A stretch of DNA of 30,857 nt, from positions 1 through 30,857 of the forward strand of contig DALYJJ010000072.1 in assembly GCA_031969915.1 (NCBI GenBank), read 5' to 3'. Under the pieces are notes generated by a model that was not told the origin of the DNA, did not search any database, and saw only the letters and a list, made by a program, of their open reading frames with translations. This document shows, piece by piece, positions 7,367 through 16,217 of the stretch. Source of the DNA: DALYJJ01 sp031969915 (GTDB lineage Bacteria > Acidobacteriota > Terriglobia > Bryobacterales > Bryobacteraceae). The translations under genes were made by a program, and so were the position numbers. Position 1 is the first letter of the stretch. The number at the start of each line of letters is the position of its first letter.

Positions 7367-8380
7367 CTACACCGTCCTGCCCACGGCCGGCGCAATCATG
7401 CGCAGTTGGCCCATGAGCTCCTCGAACTGCTGCGGCCAGAGAGATTGGGGACCGTCGCTGAGGGCGCGGTCCGGATTGGGATGGACCTCCACCAGCAGGC
7501 CGTCCGCGCCGGCGGCCACGGCGGCCCGAGCCATGGGCAGGACTTTGTCACGGCGTCCGGCGCCGTGCGACGGGTCGGCGAGCATGGGAAGGTGGGAGAG
7601 CTTTTTGACAACGGGAATCGCGGAGATATCCATCGTGTTACGTGTGTAGCTTTCGAAGGTTCGGATCCCGCGCTCGCATAACATCACATCGTAATTGCCG
7701 CCGCTCAGAAGATATTCGGCGGAGAGCAGCAGTTCTTCGATAGTCGCGGAAATACCACGCTTCAGTAAGACAGGTTTTCTCAGCTTGCCGAGTTCGCGCA
7801 GCAAATTGAAGTTCTGCATGTTGCGGGCGCCCACCTGGAGGATATCGGCGTAGCCGGCCACCAGTGCGATCTGGGTCTGATCCATCACCTCGGTCACGGT
7901 GAGCAGCCCGTTGCGGAGCGCGGCGCGGCGGAGGAGCCGCAAACCGTCCTCGCCCAGGCCCTGAAAGCTGTAGGGCGAGGTGGGCGGGATGAAGGCGCCG
8001 GCGTGCAGGACGCGGGCGCCGTGGCGAGCCACGCAGGCGGCGGCGGATTCGATTTGTTCCTCGCTTTCCACGCTGCATGGTCCGGCCATGATCACCACCG
8101 CGCCGCCGCCGATCTCGAGGTCTCCGATCCGGACCACGGTGCCCTCGGGCCGGAACGCGCGGCTGGCCAGTTTGTAGGGCGACATGATGCGGTGGCACTC
8201 CTGGACGCCCTCCATCACTTCGAACTCGGCCGGATCGAACTCGCCTTCGGGCCCCACGCCGCCGAGCAGCGTGTGCATCACGCCCGTGGAGCGATGAACG
8301 GTGAAGCCCATGGTGACCATGCGGTCGATCACCTTCTCCACGAGTTCCTCGCCGGCGCCGGCTTGCATCACGACAACCAT
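7367..8380 (-). CDS. aroF: DAHP synthase, type I-beta with N-terminal ferredoxin-like domain; altered PEP site
   Basis: 337 residues from an ATG preceded by GGGAGGGG with a six-base spacer. The N-terminal ferredoxin-like regulatory domain (1-65, MVVVMQAGAGEE...) leads into PYKLASR and a (beta/alpha)8 barrel. In Thermotoga maritima numbering, which this protein follows exactly, all metal ligands are kept (Cys102 in GPCSVES, His272 in DPSHGAG, Glu298, Asp309), as are Arg186 and Lys207. The usual R126-GGA-x-K131-PRTSPY reads H-AGAF-I-PPTSPY, so Arg126 is His and Lys131 is Ile; both normally bind phosphoenolpyruvate. The family reaction is PEP plus erythrose 4-phosphate to DAHP, the first shikimate step. 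The operon position supports that role, but activity or substrate may differ. An open frame extends upstream to 8800 but is shadowed by aroQ and trpA. Confidence 0.88.
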   Translation of the reverse strand: MVVVMQAGAGEELVEKVIDRMVTMGFTVHRSTGVMHTLLGGVGPEGEFDPAEFEVMEGVQECHRIMSPYKLASRAFRPEGTVVRIGDLEIGGGAVVIMAGPCSVESEEQIESAAACVARHGARVLHAGAFIPPTSPYSFQGLGEDGLRLLRRAALRNGLLTVTEVMDQTQIALVAGYADILQVGARNMQNFNLLRELGKLRKPVLLKRGISATIEELLLSAEYLLSGGNYDVMLCERGIRTFESYTRNTMDISAIPVVKKLSHLPMLADPSHGAGRRDKVLPMARAAVAAGADGLLVEVHPNPDRALSDGPQSLWPQQFEELMGQLRMIAPAVGRTV

Positions 8381-8394
8381 CGTTGACCCCTCCC

Positions 8395-8703
8395 TTACCG
8401 GCCTGGCCCGCCGGAGCGTTCCATCTGTTTCTTCTGGACGGTGCGCATCTCGTCGATGATGCGCTCGAACAGCCGCTTCACGGCGTCGTTGGGTAACGGG
8501 CCGGAGTTGTGGCCGAGTACGTTGCGGAAGACCTCCTCCTCCCGCTTGGGTTCGTAGATCGGCATCTCCACCTGCTGCTTGATACGGCCGATTTCCTGGA
8601 CCACGAGCGCGCGTTCGTTGAAGAGTTCGAGAAGCCGCAGGTCCAGCGTGTCGATGCGGCTGCGCTGGACCGCGAGCGCTTGTGCGGCCTGTTCGGGTGT
8701 CAC
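8395..8703 (-). CDS. aroQ: Chorismate mutase, AroQ class
   Basis: 102 residues from a GTG that overlaps the trpA stop (GTGA). A single all-helical AroQ domain: the RIDTLD-LLELFNERA helix with Arg16 and Arg31, then IGRIK (Lys42) and IYEPKREEEV (Arg54/Glu55), positions that match the substrate-binding Arg, Lys and Glu of E. coli-type AroQ. It converts chorismate to prephenate, feeding TyrA encoded two genes downstream. It is a stand-alone mutase, not fused to TyrA, PheA or DAHP synthase; because aroF follows after 14 bases, a complex between mutase and DAHP synthase, as reported in some bacteria, is conceivable but unproven. Confidence 0.92.
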   Translation of the reverse strand: MTPEQAAQALAVQRSRIDTLDLRLLELFNERALVVQEIGRIKQQVEMPIYEPKREEEVFRNVLGHNSGPLPNDAVKRLFERIIDEMRTVQKKQMERSGGPGR

Positions 8704-9503
8704 GCGCCGGCCCCTTTGAGCGCTCCGGAGAGTTCCGCCGCGAGCGCCTCCAGGCGCGATTCCAGCTCCGGCCCCGGATGTTGCTCGACGATGCGGACAA
8801 ACGCGCTGCCCACCACGATCGCGTCGGCCTTGCCGGCCAGTTGCGCCGCGTGTTGGGCGCGGGAGATGCCGAAGCCGACCGCCAGCGGCTTGTCCGTGAG
8901 GGCGCGCATGGATTCGATCAGCGGCAGGGCGGAGCCGGAGAGCTGATCGCTGACGCCGGTCACTCCGGTGCGGGAAACCAGGTACAGGAAGCCGGTGGAA
9001 TAGCGGGCCACCAGTTCCCGCCGCTTAGGGGCGCTGGTGGGCGCGGCCAGGAAGACGGTATCGAGACCGGCGCGGTGCATGGTATCGACGTAGCCTTCGG
9101 CCTCTTCGACGCTCAGGTCGGTGAGCAGGCAGCCGTCCACGCCCGCCGCCGCGGCGTCCTTCGCCAGCGCCGCGAAGCCATAGCGCATGACGGGATTCAG
9201 GTAGGTGAAGAGAACGATCGGGATCTGGCTGTGGAGCCGGATGCGCGCGGCCATTTCGAGCACGGCGGGCAGGGTTGTGCCGGCGGCGAGGGCGCGCTCC
9301 GACCCGCGCTGGATGACGGGGCCGTCGGCGATCGGATCGGAGAAGGGCACGCCGAGTTCGATCAGATCGGCGCCGCCGCGTTCGAGCGCGGCCACCAGGG
9401 AGGGGGTCCGGCCGGGGGTTGGGTCGCCCGCGGTGAGATAGGCAACCAGGCCGGTGCGGCGTTCCGCCCGCAGACGGTCAAAGGTGGCGGCGATTCTATT
9501 CAT
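8700..9503 (-). CDS. trpA: Tryptophan synthase alpha chain
   Basis: 267 residues, normal family length. A TIM barrel with catalytic Glu49 (DLIELGVPFSDP) and Asp60 (PIADGP) at exactly the canonical numbers, VFLAAPTS in the middle and the phosphate-binding GFGISRAQHAAQL near 212-224. It cleaves indole-3-glycerol phosphate to indole and glyceraldehyde 3-phosphate and channels indole to TrpB. Its start overlaps the end of trpB by eight bases, and its stop overlaps the aroQ start by four, which points to strict translational coupling through the operon. Confidence 0.96.
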   Translation of the reverse strand: MNRIAATFDRLRAERRTGLVAYLTAGDPTPGRTPSLVAALERGGADLIELGVPFSDPIADGPVIQRGSERALAAGTTLPAVLEMAARIRLHSQIPIVLFTYLNPVMRYGFAALAKDAAAAGVDGCLLTDLSVEEAEGYVDTMHRAGLDTVFLAAPTSAPKRRELVARYSTGFLYLVSRTGVTGVSDQLSGSALPLIESMRALTDKPLAVGFGISRAQHAAQLAGKADAIVVGSAFVRIVEQHPGPELESRLEALAAELSGALKGAGA

Positions 9504-10692
9504 CGAGGTCTTTCAGATTCTCGCGGTAGATGTCGATGTCCTTGTCGCCGCGCCCGCTCAGATTGACAACGTAGATCTGGTCCTGGGCCGAGGGCGCACG
9601 CCGGATCGCCTCGGCCACGGCGTGGGACGATTCGAGGGCCGGGATGATGCCTTCGGTCCGGGAGAGCCGGCGCGCGGCGGTGAGCGCCTCCTGGTCGGTG
9701 ATCGAAATGTACTCGGCGCGGCCCTGGTCGTGCAGCCAGGCGTGCTCCGGTCCCACCAGCGCGTAATCGAGGCCGGCGGAGACCGAGTGCGTCAACGAGA
9801 CCTGGCCGTCGCTGTCCTGAAGCAGGTAGCTGTAAGCCCCGTGGAGCACGCCGGGGGAGCCGCCGGAGAAGCGTGCCGCATGGGTGCCCAGCGCGGCGCC
9901 GTGACCGCCCGCTTCGACGCCCACCATGCGGACTCCCTCATCCCCCACGAACGGATGGAAGAGGCCGATCGCGTTACTGCCACCGCCCACGCAGGCGAAG
10001 AGAACGTCCGGCAGCCGGCCTTCCTGTTCGAGAATCTGTTTCCGCGATTCGATGCCGATGACGCTGTGAAAATCGCGCACCATTAATGGATAGGGATGGG
10101 CGCCCAAGGCGGAGCCGAGCAGATAGTGGGTGCTCTGGATGTTGGTCACCCAGTCGCGCATGGCTTCGCTGATCGCGTCCTTGAGGGTGCGGCTACCGTT
10201 GGTGACGGCGGCCACTTTCGCTCCCAGCAGGCGCATGCGGAAGACGTTGAGGCGCTGGCGCCGCATGTCTTCCTCGCCCATGTAGACTACGCACTCCATG
10301 CCGAAGAGGGCGCACACGGTGGCGGTGGCGACGCCATGCTGGCCGGCGCCGGTTTCGGCGATGATCCTCTTCTTGCCCATGCGCCGGGCAAGCAGGACCT
10401 GGCCGAGCGCGTTGTTGATCTTGTGCGCGCCGGTATGGAGCAGGTCTTCGCGTTTGAGATAGATGCGCGCGCCGCCCAGTTCCTGGCTGAGCCGGCGGGC
10501 GTGATAGAGGGGCGTGGGACGGCCCGCGTAGTTGGCGAAGAGGTCGCTTAATTCGGCGTGAAACGCGGGATCCAGGCGGGCCTGGGCGTAGGCTTCCTCC
10601 AACTCTTCGAGCGGAGACATCAGGATTTCGGGAACGTATCGGCCGCCATACGGGCCGAAGTGGCCGCGGGCGTCGGGTTGGGAGGTCAGCAT
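9496..10692 (-). CDS. trpB: Tryptophan synthase beta chain
   Basis: 398 residues, typical TrpB1 size. The N-terminus HFGPYGGRYVPEIL, the PLP lysine Lys91 in HTGAHKINNALGQ, ETGAGQHGVATAT, and CVGGGSNAIGLF for the PLP phosphate are all present, as is the late HAVAEAIR block. It condenses indole with serine to give tryptophan, acting with TrpA as an alpha2-beta2 complex. It lies between trpF (seven-base overlap) and trpA (eight-base overlap). Confidence 0.97.
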   Translation of the reverse strand: MLTSQPDARGHFGPYGGRYVPEILMSPLEELEEAYAQARLDPAFHAELSDLFANYAGRPTPLYHARRLSQELGGARIYLKREDLLHTGAHKINNALGQVLLARRMGKKRIIAETGAGQHGVATATVCALFGMECVVYMGEEDMRRQRLNVFRMRLLGAKVAAVTNGSRTLKDAISEAMRDWVTNIQSTHYLLGSALGAHPYPLMVRDFHSVIGIESRKQILEQEGRLPDVLFACVGGGSNAIGLFHPFVGDEGVRMVGVEAGGHGAALGTHAARFSGGSPGVLHGAYSYLLQDSDGQVSLTHSVSAGLDYALVGPEHAWLHDQGRAEYISITDQEALTAARRLSRTEGIIPALESSHAVAEAIRRAPSAQDQIYVVNLSGRGDKDIDIYRENLKDLDE

Positions 10693-11300
10693 AGAGTGCG
10701 AGCTTCTCTCAGCGCGGCTTCGACAAACTGCCGCATCTTCTCATGATCCTTCACTCCGGGCGCGCGTTCGAGGCGGGAAGCCGCGTCAACGCCCCAGGGC
10801 CGCACGCGGCGGATGGCTTCCGCGACGTTATCAGGGCCGAGACCGCCGGCCAGCACGATGCGTCCGGGCAGCGCTTCGGCGAGCGACCAATCGAAGGCGC
10901 GCCCCGTGCCGCCGTGCGACGGCGAGGGCGTATCGACCAGAAACGCTTCCGCGCGGGCGGAGGCAATTCGCGCGGCGAGACCGGGCGCGGCGGGCAGCGC
11001 GAGCCAGACGCGCACGCCCGGATGGGGAGCGGCCATTTCCGGAACTTCGGCGCCGTGCATCTGCGCCACGTTGAGGCCGGCGGCGGCCACCACTTCAGCG
11101 GCCCGCTCCAGAGTCTCGTTGACGAAGACGCCCACCTTGAGCACGCCTGGGGGCAGCACGGCGGCAATCCGTTGTGCCGCTTCCACGCTCACGAATCGGG
11201 GACTCGCGGGATAGAAGTTGAACCCGAGGGCGGCCGCTCCCGCTCTGACCGCCGCCAGGGCGTCGCAGGGACTGGTGATGCCGCAGATCTTGACGATCAC
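10686..11300 (-). CDS. trpF: Phosphoribosylanthranilate isomerase
   Basis: 204 residues from a GTG three bases after the trpC stop. The start VKICGIT carries the catalytic Cys (residue 6), GFNFYPASPR follows, and the catalytic Asp lies in FLVDTPSPSHGGTGRAFDW near residue 127; LAGGLGPDNVAEAI is the phosphate-binding turn. It performs the Amadori rearrangement of phosphoribosylanthranilate. The gene overlaps trpB by seven bases. Separate TrpC and TrpF are the rule outside enterobacteria. Confidence 0.95.
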   Translation of the reverse strand: MIVKICGITSPCDALAAVRAGAAALGFNFYPASPRFVSVEAAQRIAAVLPPGVLKVGVFVNETLERAAEVVAAAGLNVAQMHGAEVPEMAAPHPGVRVWLALPAAPGLAARIASARAEAFLVDTPSPSHGGTGRAFDWSLAEALPGRIVLAGGLGPDNVAEAIRRVRPWGVDAASRLERAPGVKDHEKMRQFVEAALREARTLC

Positions 11301-11303
11301 CCG

Positions 11304-12104
11304 TTAGGACCTCAACGCTCGAACCGCGGCCGCGGCATCTCCGGACTTCACCAGGTGTTCGCCCACCAGGAACGCGTGATAGCCGGCCGCGCGCAGGCGC
11401 CGCACGTGGTCCGCCGAGGCGATGCCGCTTTCGCTTACCAGCACCGCGCCCGCGGGCATGCGTTCGGCCAGGCGGAGCGAGGTATCGAGTGAGACCTGAA
11501 ACGTGTGGAGGTCGCGATTGTTCACGCCAATCAGGTCCGCGCCGGAATCGGCCGCCGAGCGCAGTTCCTCCTCGTTGTGCACCTCCACGAGCGCCGCCAT
11601 CCCGAAGCGGGCGGCGTGTTCGCGGAGCGAACGGAGTTGCGTGGTGTCCAGGAGGGCGGCGATCAAAAGGAGCGCGTCGGCGCGGTGCGCGGCCGCCTCC
11701 ACGACATGAAACTCGTCGAGGGTGAAATCCTTGCGCAGCACAGGCACGCCGACGGCCGAGCGCGCGGCCTCCAGATCGGCCAGGGATCCCTGAAAGAAGC
11801 GCTCATCGGTGAGCACGGAGAGAGCTGCCGCGCCGCCGTCTTCGTAAGCCGATCCGAGCGAAGCGGGGTGGTAGGAGGGGATCAGAAGGCCTTTGCTGGG
11901 GGACGCCTTCTTGCATTCGGCGATGATGGCGGGAGGGTGGGCAAGAAGCGCGCGACGGAAATCGCGCCGTTGGGAAGTGAGCCTGGCTGCAAACAATTCG
12001 TGGCGGTTGCGTTCGACGATTCGCCGCGACAATTCCTCTCGTTTATGTTCGACGATGCGGGAGAGGATATCGGGGACAACTCCGGTCATGGGGGAATGAC
12101 TCAT
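11304..12104 (-). CDS. trpC: Indole-3-glycerol phosphate synthase
   Basis: 266 residues, normal length. TIM barrel with signatures PAIIAECKKASPSKG, VPVLRKDFTLDEFHV, LIGVNNRDLHTF and VLVSESGIASADHVRRL. It closes the indole ring, making indole-3-glycerol phosphate from the TrpF product. It is the first gene of the trpC-F-B-A-aroQ-aroF-tyrA operon seen here. Two starts are possible: ATG at 12104 (used) or ATG at 12089 (MTGVVPDILSRIV), nearer the family N-terminus; neither has a clear ribosome binding site. A strong hairpin ends only three bases before the first ATG. Confidence 0.95.
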   Translation of the reverse strand: MSHSPMTGVVPDILSRIVEHKREELSRRIVERNRHELFAARLTSQRRDFRRALLAHPPAIIAECKKASPSKGLLIPSYHPASLGSAYEDGGAAALSVLTDERFFQGSLADLEAARSAVGVPVLRKDFTLDEFHVVEAAAHRADALLLIAALLDTTQLRSLREHAARFGMAALVEVHNEEELRSAADSGADLIGVNNRDLHTFQVSLDTSLRLAERMPAGAVLVSESGIASADHVRRLRAAGYHAFLVGEHLVKSGDAAAAVRALRS

Positions 12105-12107
12105 GCT

Positions 12108-12143
12108 ATCACGCTCGCGGCCGGCGCATGCCGCGAGCGTGAT
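12108..12143 (-). terminator. 14-bp perfect hairpin between the DUF4397 gene and trpC
   Basis: Arms 12108-12121 (ATCACGCTCGCGGC) and 12130-12143 with an eight-base loop, fully complementary. It follows the DUF4397 stop by 20 bases, so it could terminate that transcript, but neither strand shows a U-run after it. On the trpC side it ends three bases before the possible ATG at 12104, so it would also shape the trpC leader if that message begins further upstream. The role as terminator or leader hairpin is open. Confidence 0.55.
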
Positions 12144-12163
12144 GCAGGATGGAATTGCCGGAG

Positions 12164-12844
12164 TTAGAACCGGTCCGGGAGAACGAGGATCTCGAACGGC
12201 GCGCCGCCGCCCTTGTTATCAACGGCGACGAAGGTGCGGACCATACCTCCCCAACTCGGCAGGCGGCCCGTGCTGATGGCGATGTTCTGCGTGTTGGCGA
12301 CGGCCACGCGCAGGTGGTAGGTGAGGATCGGCACGGCGAGGTAGGGCGACGCGGCCTTGAAGGGCACGTTGGTCAAGGCCGGGCGCAGGCGATCGAGGGG
12401 CTCAAACGGAGTGCCGGCGTAGAGGTCCACGTTCGGAGCGCCCGGGGCGGCGTGAATCGCGCGGATGCGGATCTGGCCCTCGGCGGGCGGCGTGAGGTCG
12501 TCGGTGAGCCACATGATGTCCAGACCGGGCTGACGGCCGCCGGCGTAACCCACGGCGATGGCCGTGTACCAGGTGTTGGCCATAACTTCGGGAGCAGCTT
12601 GCAGAACGGTGGTGTTGGTGCCGGTGACGTTGACGCGGATTTCGCGGCGTCCGGCGGGCACCATCAGGTATTCGGAATATTCGCGGAAGGGCAGATCCTG
12701 GAGTACGCGAACGCCATCGACGAGGACGTCGACGTTGGGCGCGTCGGGCGAAGCGTGGAAGACGCGCACGCGGCCCGATTGGGCAAACGCGGCGGTGGCG
12801 AGCAGGAGCGCGGGCGCAACAAGGCGCAGCATCAGTCGAGTCAA
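12164..12844 (-). CDS. Secreted DUF4397-domain protein
   Basis: 226 residues from a TTG at 12844, chosen because GAGGTG lies five bases upstream and the product starts directly with a signal peptide (TRLMLRLVAPALLLATAAFA-Q); an ATG at 12832 is the alternative. Two related halves are visible: RVRVFHASPDAPNVDVLVDG (about 24-43) and IRIRAIHAAPGAPNVDLYAG (about 127-146), the repeated hallmark of DUF4397. The family is an exported beta-sandwich domain of unknown function found in surface and periplasmic proteins. The gene is alone, divergent from acs, and is followed by a strong hairpin. No enzyme motif is visible. Confidence 0.85.
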   Translation of the reverse strand: MTRLMLRLVAPALLLATAAFAQSGRVRVFHASPDAPNVDVLVDGVRVLQDLPFREYSEYLMVPAGRREIRVNVTGTNTTVLQAAPEVMANTWYTAIAVGYAGGRQPGLDIMWLTDDLTPPAEGQIRIRAIHAAPGAPNVDLYAGTPFEPLDRLRPALTNVPFKAASPYLAVPILTYHLRVAVANTQNIAISTGRLPSWGGMVRTFVAVDNKGGGAPFEILVLPDRF

Positions 12845-12899
12845 GTTTTCACCTCGTGAGATTTGTATTGAGTTCCGCGTATGCCGCGGAGGGCTTTCT

Positions 12900-12928
12900 T
12901 TCAAACGATTCGCGCGCGCTGGTAAAAT
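12900..12928 (+). promoter_or_regulatory. Candidate sigma-70-type promoter of acs
   Basis: TTCAAA (12900-12905), a 17-base spacer and TAAAAT (12923-12928), which would start transcription near 12935 and leave a leader of about 25 bases with GGAGAG before the acs ATG. The -10 is a good match for this GC-rich context, the -35 a partial one. A small hairpin TCCGCG/CGCGGA (12873-12889) lies just upstream. Confidence 0.45.
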
Positions 12929-12960
12929 GATGCAGCCTTCATCTGGAGAGATCTACCAAA

Positions 12961-14888
<1,928 letters not shown>

Positions 14889-14892
<4 letters not shown>

Positions 14893-15341
14893 GCGCGGGC
14901 GGAGGCAGCGCCGAGGTCGCCCGTGCATTGCGGGCAGCGCGTGGCCTTGATCGCAATGGCGGAGCAGCAGAGGGGGCACTCCTTGGTGGGCGGCGGGGGC
15001 GCGGCCGGCGCGGGCTTGCGCATCTTGTTCACCTGGCGAACGACGAGGAAGATGGCGAAGGCGACGATCACGAAGTCGATCACGGTGTTCAAGAATACAC
15101 CGTAGGACAGAACCGGGACATTCTTCTGCTTCGCCTCGGCGAGCGTGGTGACGGCCTGATCCCCGAGCACGATAAAGAGGTTTGCGAAGTCGACCTTGCC
15201 CGCGATCAGACCGATGAGCGGGGTGATGATATCGCTCACGAACGAACTGACGATCTTGCCGAACGCTGCGCCGATGATGACACCGATCGCGAGGTCAAGA
15301 ACGTTCCCTTGCATGGCGAATGCTTTGAATTCCTTGAGCAT
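14889..15341 (-). CDS. mscL: Large-conductance mechanosensitive channel MscL with C-terminal zinc ribbon
   Basis: 150 residues from the ATG after AGGAGG (nine-base spacer); a longer frame begins upstream without a signal. Residues 1-108 are MscL: MLKEFKAFAMQGNVLDLAIGVIIGAAFGKIV (N-terminal helix and pore TM1, about 15-45), a periplasmic loop, and TM2 (about 76-102) ending VNKMRK. It opens under membrane tension to release solutes during osmotic downshock. After a Pro/Ala linker, residues 120-142 add CPLC...CPQC (Cys122, 125, 136, 139, plus Cys126), a rubredoxin-like zinc ribbon on the cytoplasmic side, absent from E. coli MscL. The stop overlaps that of convergent acs by four bases. Confidence 0.95.
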
Positions 15342-15364
15342 GACGAGGGCCTCCTGAGGTGTGG

Positions 15365-15373
15365 AGCATACCA
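15365..15373 (-). promoter_or_regulatory. Candidate extended -10 promoter of mscL
   Basis: On the minus strand TGGTATGCT, a TGn-extended -10, lies 24 bases upstream of the mscL ATG; initiation would fall about three bases before the AGGAGG ribosome binding site (15350-15355). No convincing -35 is visible. mscL may otherwise be read from the upstream secreted-protein gene. Confidence 0.35.
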
Positions 15374-15411
15374 CAGTGCGCCTCCCGATGGACGCCGGGC
15401 GGCATCGCCGC

Positions 15412-16194
15412 TCAGTAGATCTTCGTCACCGGCGAGCCGTCGACGAGGAGGCCCGCGGGGGTCTGCTCGAGGCTGAGGAGCTTCGGGTCGCCTTGGGGTG
15501 GCGTGATCTCGAGGAATGCGAAGCCGTTGATCGCGCGGATCCGCCACTTTCCGGCGGGAGCGGCGATGGCCGGGTTGGGGCCGATGGTGATCACACCGTC
15601 CTCGGCGAGGTGGCGCGTGGTGCGGCCGGCGAGCGTCTTGCCGCGGAGGCGTTCGAGCCACATCTGGGCGAGTGGGTGGTCGTCGGCGAGGCGGGTGTCG
15701 ATGCGTGGCTCTTCAAACTTGAGACCGGAGAGAAGGGAGCGCACCTGCTCGTCGCGCGCGGCCAGGCGCGCCGCGTCGCCCATGGCGAGGATGGCATGCG
15801 CGCGCGGGGGCTCGGGTCGAATGTAGAGGCGCACCGAGAAGGGCCTTCCGGTGGCGGGATGACGAAACTCCCAGGTGTAGGAGGCGCCGGCGGCGAACGC
15901 CGCGCGCTCGGCGTTGCGGGTTACGATCGCGCCGCTTTGGAGAAAGCCGGAGGCGATTTGGGAGACGAACTCACGCTCCTCTTCCGGATCATAGCCGGGC
16001 TCGGAGGTGGCGAAATAGACTTCGGCGTTGTCCTGGCGGCGGGGATCGAAGGCCGCGCCGGGAGGTTTCAATAGAAGGCCCTGGGCTTGGGATTCGACGG
16101 TCCAATCGGAAGGGACGCGGGCGGCGAGACCGGAAGCGTGCTTGTGCGTGGTGAGCGTCGCGGCGGCTTGCAGAAGGAGCAACGCGGCCACCAT
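15412..16194 (-). CDS. Secreted protein of unknown function
   Basis: 260 residues from the ATG at 16194; the frame stays open upstream but reads low-complexity Pro/Arg that is the shadow of the divergent SDR gene. The N-terminus is a signal peptide (MVAALLLLQAAATLTTHKHA). The following stretch, GLAARVPSDWTVESQAQGLLLKPPGA with later AEVYFATSE and REFVSQIASGFL, resembles the fold pattern of PsbP/DcrB-like periplasmic proteins; that is a weak impression. A second conserved-looking block (about 180-258) begins HPLAQMWLERLRGKTL and ends LLVDGSPVTKIY. No catalytic residues can be named. It lies 70 bases upstream of mscL on the same strand and only 23 bases from the divergent SDR start. Confidence 0.7.
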   Translation of the reverse strand: MVAALLLLQAAATLTTHKHASGLAARVPSDWTVESQAQGLLLKPPGAAFDPRRQDNAEVYFATSEPGYDPEEEREFVSQIASGFLQSGAIVTRNAERAAFAAGASYTWEFRHPATGRPFSVRLYIRPEPPRAHAILAMGDAARLAARDEQVRSLLSGLKFEEPRIDTRLADDHPLAQMWLERLRGKTLAGRTTRHLAEDGVITIGPNPAIAAPAGKWRIRAINGFAFLEITPPQGDPKLLSLEQTPAGLLVDGSPVTKIY

Positions 16195-16217
16195 ACCGAA
16201 CAGTGTAGCCAGATACG

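Noticed and set aside
8381..8800. In-frame N-terminal extension of the DAHP synthase (about 140 residues)
   Set aside because: The extension reads Arg/Ser/Gly-rich sequence overlapping aroQ and trpA; the ATG at 8380 has a strong GGAGGGG and matches the family N-terminus.
12873..12889. Small TCCGCG/CGCGGA hairpin as a terminator
   Set aside because: It lies between two divergent genes, where no transcript should end, and has no U-run.
15399..15411. GCGGC-ATC-GCCGC hairpin at the 3' end of the secreted-protein gene as a terminator
   Set aside because: Only five pairs, no U-run, and expected by chance at this GC content.
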